Assembly: GCF_910592395.1 (NCBI RefSeq)
Contig: NC_088310.1
Span: forward strand, 10,733,501 to 10,797,500
Direction: 5' to 3'
Length of the DNA stretch: 64,000 bases
Source: Lineus longissimus
Lineage: Eukaryota > Nemertea > Pilidiophora > Heteronemertea > Lineidae
The notes below the pieces were generated by a model. That model searched no databases. It was not told the DNA's origin and was given only the letters and a program-made list of their open reading frames with translations. Positions 38,956 to 50,373 of the stretch are shown here, piece by piece (position 1 is the first letter of the stretch; the number at the start of each line of letters is the position of its first letter). The position numbers were made by a program, and so were the translations under genes.

Positions 38956-40512
38956 TGTAACGGGAAAGCCGTTCCGAGCGGTCCAGGTGTCACTAGAGAC
39001 AGGGACAAAGGCACAATCAGGAAGACATTTCTGAATTCTTCAGGCAGGGACTTTCAAAAGGGATCAGGGCCATGGAGGATCGGAGGATATGAGTCGGGAA
39101 GATGAAGATGCTACTCTACCACAAAGGACAGACACTTATATGTGATTATAGATTTTAATATCAACACTTGACTTCAACTATTTACAACTATTTACAACTA
39201 CACAAATACAATGACACAACATGGAACTCTTTAAACACAGCAATCAGCGCTTGGTCTGATTAAAACACTCCCCAAACAATCTCATATTTACAGTAACTGG
39301 TTGAGAGAAGGATATTGACTCATGTCAATATCTTCGCCTTCTATAAGACGGACCAAGAGTTCAATTAACTCGTCCAAAAACTCAACTAGATCTTCTAGTT
39401 CTATAAAAGTGCCAATGATGATGATATCATCTGGATATATGTGCACACTTGGTGCATTCAGGGGAACCGAAGGTTCTGGCATCTTTAGAATTGATTGTTT
39501 ACCTCCCCAGAAATACCAATAGATTAGATAGGATTGCTCAAATATAACCCTCCGGGTTTAGGAGCTGACTCAAGTCAATTTAGAGTTGGTACAACCAAAA
39601 AGATCAAGGCTACTGCCTTTGCTTTGTCTATAGATTAATCAAAGTACATTTATCCTCATGGATAACCAGCGCTGCTATTAGCAAGCTACACAATGCATGA
39701 ACATGTGCGTGAAGAATCTGACAGAATGTAAGACAGTACTAACCTTACCTAAATGATAATTCTCAGTGTACTAGTAAGAGTTCTACTAGGAGAACCGCTA
39801 GTTGGCTAATTGGTCTAATTGATGTAATTGGTGTAATTGGGCCTGGTGTGCAGGCAATCTGATTGTTTTGGGGCTTACATGAGCTTTTATACCCCCCTAC
39901 GGGGTCCTTCCACGGGCTACCCCGTCCCCAGATAATTCACGATCCTTGAAAGATGCTCGAAGTTTTGAAAGATGCACCAACTTTAGGCACAATTTGTGAC
40001 CACACTTCAAAATCCAGAGCTTTAAAATCGACATCCCCAGATGCTATAAACATAGTTTTACCACATGAAACACTTTAAAACACTTTATGCTCAAAATATC
40101 CTTCTTTTGAACCACTTTAAAATTTACAACACGTGAAAACAAAGGTCCAGCTTCCAAACAAATTGATGAGAATGACGTCATCAAACATGGCGGACAAGTT
40201 TACAAAAGTCCGAAATCGCACCCATAAAAACACTTATTACAAATACACAGTTACTTATAAACTTACCAGGAAGCTCTAGATAAATTGGTCCTAAGGAGAC
40301 AAAGGTCTCTCCAAAGTTTGATGATCTAACACCACACAGTTTTGTGTAAAATTGTCTTCAAACACGAAAATCTGCTCCGGTAAAAATCTTCTAGGTACAC
40401 ATAAAATGCAAACCCGGAGAACGAGTACTGACGGCACAGCGGTTGTATGTACAATGCGGACTTAAACAGGTCCCAAGACGAAACGAAGGAGCTAAAGGTT
40501 AATTTTGTTACA
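38956..40512 (-). repeat. Gypsy-2 3' LTR
   Basis: It is nearly identical to 50374-51933. On the minus strand the purine tract CCGGGGGGGTAA (40513-40524) precedes it directly. A TATAAAA box occurs at the position equivalent to 51307-51313. Immediately left are ATAG and 11 further bases, then the end of R1. Confidence 0.93.
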
Positions 40513-41336
40513 TTACCCCCCCGGTTGAAACATTGACGCCCTCGTCAATAACTTCTTTGCCTCAAACAAAATTAAACTACATAAGTAAAAGCTGTCTTAA
40601 AACAAAAATTCCAAAAGTTTCAATTACCCTATGCACAATATACTACACAAACTTCAACAGTACAGTACGGTATCAAATAAAATCTTATGTACCCAATAAA
40701 ACACACATCATCTCCCAACTGTTCTTATCACATCCTGACTTCATAACTTGAGACATTCCCAAGAGCACCTTTCCCATTCTCAACTTTTTCTGACGGTGAT
40801 CAATCTAAAACATACAGCACCTGCACAGTGCAAGACCACTGCAACACCAAAATATCCGACTAGTAAAACACAGGTATATAAATGTACAACAAATGGTTCA
40901 AAATACTTATAAAATTTGTTTACCCGAGAAAACCAGTTCAAATTGAAACATTCAACACTTGCAATATTCCACTACTCACAATCTCAAAATATCGTATCTA
41001 AATAACGCTGTCAAAGTTGAGATTCAAGCATCAAGGCTAAAATAACTGTTCATGGACAGCGCTTAAAATCTCAATCGGCAGGTCGGGTTGCTATATACAC
41101 AATATTATAAGCGGTTATCAAAAATACTTGGAATGCACCGTTATCAAAATACTCTTAAATGCACAACAGTCACATAAACTTTGAAATGAAACAACATGTA
41201 ATGGCAGTCAACCTAAACTTTGAAAAAACTAGTTTCTACTTAAATTGGTTTATACAACAGGCTTCATATCGCCTCCTGAACAATCCTTAAGCTAGATGAG
41301 TAAGTTTACACTCACGAGAAACAGAGTCAAAGTCAT
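40513..41336 (-). other. Gypsy-2 3' untranslated region
   Basis: About 820 bp between the accessory ORF stop and the 3' LTR, AT-rich, with no ORF of note. It begins at the LTR with the polypurine tract. Confidence 0.6.
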
Positions 41337-42161
41337 TTATTTAAACATTTCAAAAATACTGTCCAGCGAGTCGTTGTCATCACGCTCGCTGGTGAACTTG
41401 GAAAATCGTATATCTGCGCCGGATTCCTCCTCGTTTTCTGCAGGGCGAGTTTCCACTGTTTGGGCCGAAGTGCAAGTGCAACTACACTTCCTATTCACCA
41501 GTTCCTCTAGCAGCGCGGTCTGCCTGTCCAGCTGGGACTTGATTAGTGGCCAGTTGTCCTCTAGTGGCGACGGTCGTCGTTCGGCTACCAATACCTCTTT
41601 TACTATACTCAATATATTCTGCTTCAGCTCAGCTGATACCTTTGAACTGATAGCACTTCCCTTGTTAGACTCGTTGCCCAAAACAGGGTCAGGTCGCGTC
41701 TCCTCGGTATTACGGCTATTGTCGGCAACTGGATGGACAGTCAAGTCCAGGGGTTCGCAGTTGTCCCCAATTACTGTATGTGTTGCCTGAGGCAACTGTG
41801 CCGGCGTGTAACTTGCCTTAGCAAAGGGAATGCAGACAGCACTCCCAAGCCGCGGTGTCGAGCCAACACTAACAGTGTCTGACATTGGGATGGTCCGAAT
41901 GCGACTATCAAAGTCACCCTTCTGCCAATCCCGTCTCCTTCCTCCCATTGCCTTCATGAAGGGGTATCCTTTGTTTGCCTCACGTCTGTGTCTCGCGTAA
42001 AAGTGTCTTGAGGCCGTAAACTTGTTTTTCATGCGCGCCTGACACAGCAGGCAGTACCATGGTACACTGGAAGCAGGTAGGTGGTGTTTCATAACGTGGG
42101 CCACCGCCCCGTGAAACGCTGTGGCCTTCACTTCACATTCTTCGCACTGGAAAGTCGACAT
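41337..42161 (-). CDS. Gypsy-2 accessory protein: two C2H2 zinc fingers and a CtBP-type motif (274 aa)
   Basis: From the ATG at 42161 (Kozak-like ACCACCATG) the protein has two classical zinc fingers. Finger 1 (residues 6-26) is C-x2-C-x12-H-x3-H and finger 2 (residues 37-58) is C-x2-C-x12-H-x4-H. A basic patch (GGRRRDW) follows. At residues 137-141 is PLDLT, the form of the docking site for the corepressor CtBP. A helical segment (QLDRQTALLEELVNRK) and a CSCTC cluster come later, then an acidic tail. The frame is also open upstream to 42248 and overlaps the integrase stop by 11 nt. A polypyrimidine tract ending TTTCAG at 42168-42169, six bases before the Kozak ATG, suggests a spliced mRNA, as for retroviral env. 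It is the only intact coding frame in this element. Confidence 0.75.
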   Translation of the reverse strand: MSTFQCEECEVKATAFHGAVAHVMKHHLPASSVPWYCLLCQARMKNKFTASRHFYARHRREANKGYPFMKAMGGRRRDWQKGDFDSRIRTIPMSDTVSVGSTPRLGSAVCIPFAKASYTPAQLPQATHTVIGDNCEPLDLTVHPVADNSRNTEETRPDPVLGNESNKGSAISSKVSAELKQNILSIVKEVLVAERRPSPLEDNWPLIKSQLDRQTALLEELVNRKCSCTCTSAQTVETRPAENEEESGADIRFSKFTSERDDNDSLDSIFEMFK

Positions 42162-42167
42162 GGTGGT

Positions 42168-42186
42168 CTGAAATAGAGAGGGAGAT
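42168..42186 (-). promoter_or_regulatory. Candidate 3' splice site before the accessory ORF
   Basis: Minus-strand sequence CTCCCTCTCTATTTCAG directly precedes ACCACCATG. The pyrimidine tract and AG fit a metazoan acceptor. The donor was not located. Confidence 0.6.
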
Positions 42187-42237
42187 ATTTTTTTAATGTA
42201 TTTGTGACCATCCCCAAACTTTCTATAGTTTGGGTGG

Positions 42238-43323
42238 CTACTGACCATACTTGGGATAATTCTTCGACTCCTTCAGCGCTTCTTTGGCCCAGGGCAAATA
42301 TACAGTTCCTGAGTAAGGCTTCAGGCGGTTGTGGTGTACTGTTTTATTTTTGCCCCGCACATCAAGTTGGACGCGATAATCCAGGTCATTTATTTTATAC
42401 AAGACCAAATATGGACCCTCATATGTGCGGCGTAACTTTGGCGTAATGTGGAGTTGGGTTATGTCCGACAAGACCCACACAAGACTGCCCCTCTGGTACT
42501 GGTTGAGGCATGTCTTTGCATCATAGTACCCCTTTCTCCGAACAGCGGATTTTTTAAGATTTTTCCTCGCTACATCGTGTGCTCTGAGGAATCGATCTCG
42601 GAGGTGTAAAACATACTCTCCGTATGATGTCACATTTTCATCTGGGTCTAGCTTCCCGGTACCAAACATGATTTCAGAGGGGAGCCTGACCTCCCGACCC
42701 AACATTAGCATGTTTGGTGACAATCCGGTGGATTCATGTGGGGTGGCCCTATAAGCTGCTGCCATACAGCCCAAATTTTCGTCCCACTTGATTTGCTGCC
42801 CTTTCATATAGGCCTTGATCATGCGCACAAGAGTCTTATTGAAGCGTTCCACTACCCCATTACAGGCTGCATGACCACTGGCAGTGCATGTTTTTCTTAT
42901 TTCCAGCAGTTTGCAAACTTCAGCGAATATTTTACTTTCATAGTTCCTCCCCTGGTCGCTATGTAGATCTAGTGGACACCCGAACCTGGCGATGACTTCA
43001 TTCACTATCTTATCAGCACAAGTTACTGCTGTTTGGTCAGGGACAGCAAACAGCTCGACCCACTTTGTCCAATAGTCGCAAACTGACAGTACATAGCGAT
43101 TACCCTTATCAGAAAGCGGAAAGGGACCGAGAATATCGGTGGACAATCTGTCAAGCACGCCACCTACAGGCATTGAGCCTAACGGTGCACGTGGTGGTTT
43201 GTATGATGGTTTAATCGACGCACATTCATCACATCTGGCTATGCAAATTGCCACATCTTCCCTAACACCAAACCAATAAAAGTGTCCGAGGAGTTTATCT
43301 ACGGTCTTTTTCTTCCCTAAATG
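42238..43323 (-). pseudogene. Gypsy-2 integrase core and C-terminal domain
   Basis: It contains the end of the zinc module (CIARCDEC) and the DDE core: D in LSTDILGPF, D in LHSDQGRNYE and E in NGVVERFNKTL. A GPY/F-type C-terminal module follows (YEGPYLVLYKINDLDYRVQL and HHNRLKPYSG). All three catalytic residues are present. The upstream part of the HHCC module is cut off by a frameshift in a run of 14 G (plus-strand C run 43324-43337). The final codons overlap the upstream frame of the accessory ORF by 11 nt. Confidence 0.88.
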
Positions 43324-43337
43324 CCCCCCCCCCCCCC

Positions 43338-43974
43338 ATTTAGTAAGGCGGAGTGGTTCATTTGCAGCACCTCAGTTCTCATGGCCCGTGGAACCAGAAA
43401 TTGGAGATAGTTATCAGTGCCATCTCTTTTTGCAAAATTCTTGAACAGCACTCCACTTCTCATACATAAACTACTCCAGTAATTCCAGTAATGGCGTGTG
43501 GTCTGACTGGATTCACACACTTCATTGCCATCAGGGCGGACACCATTCTCTTGCCACTTCATCAGAGGTGCTAAGTCTGGATCTTTGAGCTGCTTAGCTC
43601 TAAGCTCTTCCAGATCTTCATTCACTGGGACAGACACAGACTGGTGTTGATTTTCTGACCTCAAGGTGACACGTTTAACTTCACTGTGGTCATACCAGTC
43701 ACTCAACATATTCATGGCCCTCTTTTGGCACTTATTACAAGGCCCACATGGTATTGTGTCATTTGTGTCTACACATTGACAATCCCGAGGGTTGGGACAC
43801 CTAGACATGCTGTCAGCATTTTGATGGTTTTTTCCTGCTCTGTACTGAATTTCAAAGGAATATTGAGACAGCGTTTCAATCCACCTGGCTATTCTGTCTT
43901 TGGGCTCTTTTAGTGAGTAGAGCCATAATATAGCCTGATGGTCAGTTCTTACAGTAAAAGTAGGTTGGCCAACA
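43338..43974 (-). pseudogene. Gypsy-2 RNase H end, linker and integrase zinc-module start
   Basis: In this frame the sequence gives FTVRTDHQAILWLYSLKEP and QYRAGKNHQNADSMSRCP, the usual end of Gypsy RNase H and the link to integrase. The cysteine-rich CQCVDTNDTIPCGPCNKC and the first histidine region of integrase follow. It is out of frame with the RNase H start because of a shift near 43975, and with integrase because of the poly-G run. Confidence 0.8.
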
Positions 43975-44227
43975 AGTAATATTTGTAGTACTCTATGAAG
44001 AATTTGACCGCCAGGAGCTCACGGTCTGTCACGCAGTAGTTTTTCTCTGCTTTGTTCAGTGTCCTGGACCCATATGCTATGACTCGCTCCTCACCGTCCT
44101 GAATCTGGGACAGAACCCCACCAATTGTCTCCCCACTGGCATCACAGTCCAGTATATATTTGCAGTTGGGCTTTGGATAAGCCATCACTGGTGGACTAGT
44201 AAGTTTCTGCTTGAGGTCATCAAACGC
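43975..44227 (-). pseudogene. Gypsy-2 RNase H, N-terminal part
   Basis: AFDDLKQKLTSPPVMAYPKP is followed by LDCDASGETIGGVLSQ and YCVTDRELLAVKFFIEYYK, which are RNase H landmarks. An in-frame TAG right after DKCQ (near 44226) separates it from RT in the same frame, and a frameshift ends it near 43975. Confidence 0.82.
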
Positions 44228-44881
44228 CTATTGGCACTTGTCTGTCCATGCAAATCTCTTGTCCTTTTTGGTTAATTCTGTGAGGGGTCGCACTATTTCT
44301 GAAAAGCCTTTAATATGGCGGCGGTAATAGGAGGCTAGCCCCAGTACTGCACGAACATCGGTCTGATTCTTTGGAGTTGGCCAGTTGACTAGCTTCATGA
44401 CATTGTCTGGATTTGGTCTGATGCCAGATTTGTTGACCAAGTGGCCTAAGAATAATACTTCAGTTTGAAGGAAAGCACATTTTGCTGGCTTCAGTTTCAA
44501 CCCTGCATCACTTAGACGCTGAAAGACCTCATGGAGTCTCGCCAAGTGTGTGTCAAAATTGGTCGCGTGGCAGATAGTGTCATAGAGGTACAAGACCACG
44601 GAAATCCACTGCATGGCTCCCAAAACTATCTCAATGAGTCTTTGAAAAGTCTGCGCTGAGTTGGCGCTGCCAAACGGCATGTATAGGAACTCGTAGAGTC
44701 CATACCTTGAACAAATTGCCGTTTTTGGAATGTCTGATTCCCTTACTGGCACATTGTTATAAGCGCTCGTGACGTCCATAGTGGAGAACAGTGTTGCTCC
44801 ACTCAGTGCACTAAGACAATCTGCAACACGTGGCAAAGGTGTTGCTTCGCTTATTGGCTTGATTATTTTATTTACCCGTCA
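44228..44881 (-). pseudogene. Gypsy-2 reverse transcriptase core, catalytic box altered
   Basis: The RT palm and thumb are clear: LPRVADCLSALSGATLFSTM, YGLYEFLYMPFGSANSAQTF and FLGHLVNKSGIRPNPD. The catalytic box, normally Y-x-D-D, reads YLYDTIC, so the first aspartate is replaced by tyrosine. That change alone would abolish polymerase activity. The frame is shifted by one base from the upstream RT piece near 44881. Confidence 0.87.
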
Positions 44882-46087
44882 CAACAGGGACGCACTGTAC
44901 CGTCCTTTTTCTTGACTAAAACAATCGGGGAAGCCCAAGGAGAGGTGGAGGGGCGTATTGTCCCTTGTTTTAGCAGCTTTTGAATGCTTTTCCGCTCATC
45001 ATCTTGATACGCCAGCGGTACTTTATGTGGATTTTGTTTAATTGGGAGTGCATCCCCTGTATCGATTAAATGCTCAACTAAATTGGTTTGCCCAATATCA
45101 TTCTCGTCTTTGGAGAAAACATGTTGGAATTCAAGTAACAGCTTTGCCAATTCCACTCTCTGTGGTTGGGTCAAGTTGATTGACGAGCGCTCAAACAAGT
45201 CTATGAGGTGTTCCGGTAACTCGGGAATTTCCTCGGTTACCTTGGGCTTCTCACTCTCTGATGGCCCTTTTCTGTCCTTCGTCAATTTACGTTTATTCCC
45301 CCCTTCCTCTACCGTCACTTTTCTCAACCCCCCATGCTCAGCCTCAGTGTCTTCTTTGACACTCATAATATCTGGGGTCTCTACTTTTAAGCGGCGTGTG
45401 CACGCATAGTCATCCCTCACTTCAGGGTCTTCCTCTTCACAAATTACCTCTAATGGCTCACTCACATCATTAGCCATGCCCATCGTCATATCCTGTTTGA
45501 TAGACTTGGGTACCCTGTCTGGGTTCAAAACTCTCACTTTTATAGTCGCATTTTCCAATGCATTCACCAAGCATGGTGCTACAAGAGCTCCCAATGTTTC
45601 AGTTGTTCTTTCTAAATTCTCTACCAACAAACAACGGTCACAGCTTTCTGGACCCCCCTCTCTGGGCTCAACAAAACAGTCTACTATACACTCACTTAGT
45701 GCAGGCACCAGTGTTTGGTCTGCAGCATAGACTCTTCTAGCTTTGGCTTGTACTCCAACAAGCTTCAAGGGTACTTCAACCCCATTAATAATCATCACTT
45801 TGTCTTTTAACAACAAGTTTGCAGGCCCTTCTGGCTCTTTCAATAAAATATCTGCCCCTAGCAGTATATCATCCTCTATCTCTGCCACAATAATGCCACT
45901 GTACCTATTACATAAACCCCACAAGGCAGAGACTTCTGTTGCCTTACTTTTTCATCTTTTTCAATGCCACTCTCAACTTCAATTTTACCACTAATTTTAC
46001 CAGTTTTTAGCCCTATATTATCGCAACTTTTTGTCAGCTCAACCGAACTTTTGCAGACCGTTTCCTTGCCCTTAGGAACGGCCTGAT
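44882..46087 (-). pseudogene. Gypsy-2 protease remnant and RT N-terminus
   Basis: The downstream frame (to about 45940) gives IEDDILLGADILL, typical of the C-terminal part of a Gypsy protease. A linker and the RT start follow (LPEHLIDLFERSSINLTQPQ, IDTGDALPIKQNPHKVPLAY, SPWASPIVLVKKKDGTVRPC). Between the Gag stop (46088) and about 45950 another frame is open, but no D-S/T-G protease active site can be found in any frame. The catalytic part of the protease therefore seems deleted. Confidence 0.7.
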
Positions 46088-48262
46088 CTAGTTTTCCTGG
46101 TGTCGAGGGGAGTTTTGCGAGCGTGGTCGCCCTTCCTCATTATTGCCCCGGTTACCAGAAGGGTGCGGTGATTGTGGCCTACTGCCGTCCATGCTTTGCA
46201 TGTGAGGTTGCGGTGGTCCTCTTTGCCTATACTCGTCTTTCATGCTGTACATGCTGTACGAGCGCTGGTGTTCGGTACACTCATATTGCCTATGGCCATA
46301 CCGCCCACACTTCTAACAAATGTCGTGCTGACCCATACGAGAACCGCGGTTTGGTGGTGCTTGCCCTTGTGTCCTTGAGACATAATTGTTATTATTTCCC
46401 CGTGGTTTATCATAGTGGTCTGAGCGAGAGTTTGGGTGCAAAACTTGCGTTTTCTGTATTACCGCTATTAACTCATCTTTAATAATGTCTCTCATACCAC
46501 CAGCAGTCAGCGGCTCTATCTCCTTACTATCGGCTGGAGCGACTGTGGCCTTATCTGTCTTATCAGTGCCTTGGCTCTTGGGGGCGTCAAATGAGACCTT
46601 CTTAGAGCGGGTCTGCCCTGGAGCATGTGTGCCGACTTTGGTCTGCCTTACAATTGGCCGAGGCTCTTCGTCCTCCGACTCTTCACTTTCGGATACTACC
46701 ACCATGTCATCCGAAGTCCTAGAATGATACCCATACACTGGCCTATTTCTGTTTGCGCGCGATTTCCTGAGCGCCTTAGACTCTCTGTAGTTGACTACAT
46801 GAGTTACTGCCTCGTCAACTGTCACTGGGCATTTCAAGAATTCCACTTGATGTTGGCATTTACCATCCCATAGGCCGTCTAAAAATCGGCGGAGCATATC
46901 CGCTTCACGGACTTCAGTGTCCCTACCAGGGTATGCCTTATCATAGTACTTCTTTAGATCAGCACAGTAGGCTTCTGCCGATTCTTCCGGCTTTTGTACA
47001 CGGTTTGTAAATTTCTTGCCGTATGTGGTGCTTAACTCGATCCTTTTGAATCGACTACCCAACTCCCTTACTAACTTATGATAGTCCAGACGGGTACTTT
47101 CAGAAAGCTGGCCGAATACAAATTCACCTGCGTCACCCTCTAGTCGAGGTATCAATTCATCTAATTTGACCTCATCTGACCAACTGCCACGTTTTGCTAC
47201 CGCTGAGAATCGGTTGAACCAAATATCCCATGTCTCAAACCCTTTGCCTGTAAATGGCGACAATTTAGGGCGTTTACTCGCACCTACTCTTTCTTTAGCT
47301 ACAGTATCTGTAGTAGTGGCTTGCGATATTGATCGAGGGGTTGACGTAACCAATTTGGGTGAGTCTTTCTGGTCACCAAGATGTGTGAGGTCGCTGTAGC
47401 TGCTCAGTTCTAACGGTTTAGCACTCTTAGCATTTGTTGCTTCAATGACCTGTGCTTTGTGCTCTTTGTCATTGCTGGACTGTAATTCATAAAGTCCTTT
47501 GGTCAGAACCCCTGTAACTATGGCGCTTTCAGCACTAATTTTGTCATTGGTCTCACCCATAGATTGCTGTAAGTTAGCCGTGACCGATTCCCCTTGAGAA
47601 TTGATAGCCCCCTCTATTTCATCACAAAATCTGACAAGAGTTACTTTTTGATCGAGCCTAACATCGTCTAATGCGGGAAATATTTCTTTCACGTCTTGTG
47701 TTAACGAAGGCAAATGATCTTGCAGCAAATTGTGCATCACTGACACTTTTTCAATGTGTTCGCTCATCTTACCCATAACCTTATCACATATTTCATTTAC
47801 TAACTGCATGAACTGGTTACCCATAATCTTATCACATATTTCATTCACCAACTGAGAGATGATTGCGGCTGTAATCGGTTGTGGATTATCCACATGATCA
47901 TCTGGCAACTTTGGCCTAGAACCGCCAGCTTTCGCCCCTAAATTTGGTACAGATTTTGTACGTTTTCCTTTTGTGGTGGTAAGAGTAGACTGTTCATCTG
48001 GATCTATTATAACTGTTTGACTCATATCTCCTGGCTCACTTTTGTCATTTTTATACTTGGGACCCAAAAATTCTACCTCCAGATCACTGGGTTCATCTTC
48101 AAACAAGGGTCTACTTGTACCTGGCATCTCGCCATCAGATACATCAACAATGTATGCCTTGTTTATCATGTCTTTGCTAGTCTTATTAGCACTACTGGTG
48201 GTCAGCCCAGCGTTTCTCTTAGCCTGTGCCTTCCCTTTACTTTTACCTCTGCCTTTAGCCAT
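46088..48262 (-). pseudogene. Gypsy-2 Gag with a stop inside the zinc knuckle
   Basis: From the ATG at 48262 (MAKGRGKSKGKAQAKRNAGL) the frame encodes a basic N-terminus and a long helical region with a duplicated QLVNEICDK(I/V)MG segment. The conserved retrotransposon Gag domain follows (FTGKGFETWDIWFNRFSAVA, RLEGDAGEFVFGQLSE, EFLKCPVTVDEAVTHVVNY). Near the end, TAG at 46313-46315 falls between the first two cysteines of a CCHC knuckle (IC, stop, KCGRYGHRQYEC). The frame then runs on for 74 codons to a TAG at 46088-46090. Most likely a nonsense mutation; readthrough is possible but the position is unusual. Confidence 0.85.
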
Positions 48263-48312
48263 TTTCACTTTGTGAAAGGGCAAGGTTCGAATCACTGAAT
48301 TGAAATATCAGT

Positions 48313-50334
48313 ACAAGAGGCCCAAGGGCCTGGCGCTCAGCTGAGTTAATATCATTAATATCTTCCCGGTGTTTAGTTCATTATGCATGAAAATGGCATG
48401 CTCCATGGTATTTGATATCCTTTTGCGTTCACTACGGTACCAATGTTTTTGGTTGACATAATTATGCCACTGTTGGAACATTCTCATGGTTTATGGTATG
48501 CACCTGTTGATGGGCCATATGAATAAAAACTAGCATAAGCTTTTACTCCAGATTTTGAAGTATTTAGTATGCTTCAAAAATTGGAATAGTTTAGTTCTTG
48601 TGAAAGCAAAGGATTTTTAGAAATCAGTATTTGCTACCAAAACAAGTAAATGCTAGACTACATATGAACGAAAATGTAGGATGAACCTTTTACTTGGTAG
48701 TATAAATGTATTTTCTTGGAACCATGTAGCCTTTAAAAGTCGAAGTGAATGGTTGGTTGTTCCTCTTTGCCGGACTGCATTCACATTTTGTTTGGTGGAC
48801 ATGTCATGCAAGAATTGGTCAAACCATACATCCATTTATGGAGAATCAGAGTGCATGGATTCCGAGTCATTAAAACTGTCTAAAGAATTATTCTTGGGTC
48901 ATGAAGGGAAACCTGAGTTGTTTAGTATGAAAGTGAAAAATATGACAGAGTTAAGAAAATTATGTTTTATGGAACAATAGTAAGTTTTGATTGTCTGCTT
49001 GGCTCCTTGCCAGTTAAATAACATGTGACTATACACAAAATAGAAAACTTTGGTGGAAATTGTAAATCATTTTTTTTATCTATCAGGGGAAACAAGCTGA
49101 TGATGATCAAGTAAATCATTTTGTTGCTGAAGCTTGCATGACGAAGTTAATGCTAAACCTTTTCTTGTGCTCTACTGCGCCACCGTAGTTTTCTATTTAG
49201 ACCAGCGATGACGTCATTTCTGGTGATTCCCTACGCTATTTGGTATTGTACAGTATGCAATGTATTTTTTCAGCGCTGTCAGTTGCCGAAGAGAGTGCCG
49301 TAGCTCCCTCAATTTCCAATCAATTTTTATGGGAGTGACATTATTGTATTGCTTAGAATGTCTACTTTTTACTCATGAAAGAATCGTAGAACTAAAACTT
49401 AATAGGCGAACAGAATCATGCCGATTCACTGCACATACTGTGGGAATTCTCCACTTCAAAATACATCGGCGATGTCATCGCGAATAACAGAGCATGCACT
49501 TCCGATATCGTTTTCACAGAAATGTGGCCAAATTTTCAAGAACTAATTTCTGAAAGTAGTCCCTAAAGACCTTACGACTACCACTGAAACGAACTGGTGA
49601 TAATATCGCCTACCAGACTACCATCGTCATCGAGCTGAGTGTCATTGAGCTCCAAGATTATTGCACATGGATCGAGTAAACAACATGCCGCCATTTTGTC
49701 TCCGCTTCGGTATTTCGTAGGCCGCTAAAATGCACCTTCTCAATTAAAACCAACATAATAAGGCCTCACATCGTTGATTGAATAGGAACATCACACAAAA
49801 CACAATAAAGTGGGGGTACAATCGATTACGAAGCTGAAGTGAACAGTGATTTATTCCTGGAGCTACTGCTGCTTTTTTGTGTAGCTGCCATGTTTTGAGA
49901 ACTGGCAAATAGGAGACTTCATTGATGGCTGACGTCATCGGGCGGGAATTTGAATCAGCAGAAATAATTAAAAGGCAGGTAGCGCCCTCTCCTGTTAAAA
50001 TTTTGAACTTTTTCTCAATAAAATAGTTTTTCAAGAATTTTATCTTAATATTAAAGCATATTTCGACTAATTCTGCTGCTCCTAGGCCGATATAGGCCAG
50101 TTTCCTTCATGCGCTCTCGCTCGCAGGAAGTAGGTCGAATGGCGACAAATTTTGTTTTGAAAGTAGAGTTTGACCAGAAGTATCCAGAAATGCAAAATTG
50201 AAGTCTCTAGGTCTTACGGTTACAAAATGTGCACCATGGGTTTAACGGACGGACGGACGGACGGACGGACTGACAGACAGACGCCACTGAGCAGCTTGTT
50301 TGACAAGCTCAGCTGACTTTGTCAGCTGAGCTAA
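48313..50334. repeat. Repeat R, copy 2 (R2), full length, 2.02 kb
   Basis: This complete copy runs from ACAAGAGGCCCAAGG to GTCAGCTGAGCTAA. It lies inside the Gypsy-2 leader and contains the uninterrupted Polinton target (AAAATG once, 48390-48395). It differs from R1 by small indels and substitutions, so it is a separate insertion and not a recent duplication of the same locus. Small ORFs (for example 48653-48835 minus) show no recognisable family. Confidence 0.9.
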
Positions 50335-50355
50335 TAATACCTGGTGAAATTCAAT

Positions 50356-50372
50356 TCCACAGCCGGTCACCA
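50356..50372 (-). promoter_or_regulatory. Gypsy-2 primer-binding site
   Basis: On the minus strand TGGTGACCGGCTGTGG starts one base after the 5' LTR end, as expected for tRNA priming. Confidence 0.75.
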
Positions 50373-50373
50373 A

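Noticed and set aside
39288-39482. 64-codon acidic ORF in the Gypsy-2 LTR, repeated at 50710-50904
   Set aside because: It is duplicated only because the LTR is duplicated; no domain or start context supports a protein.
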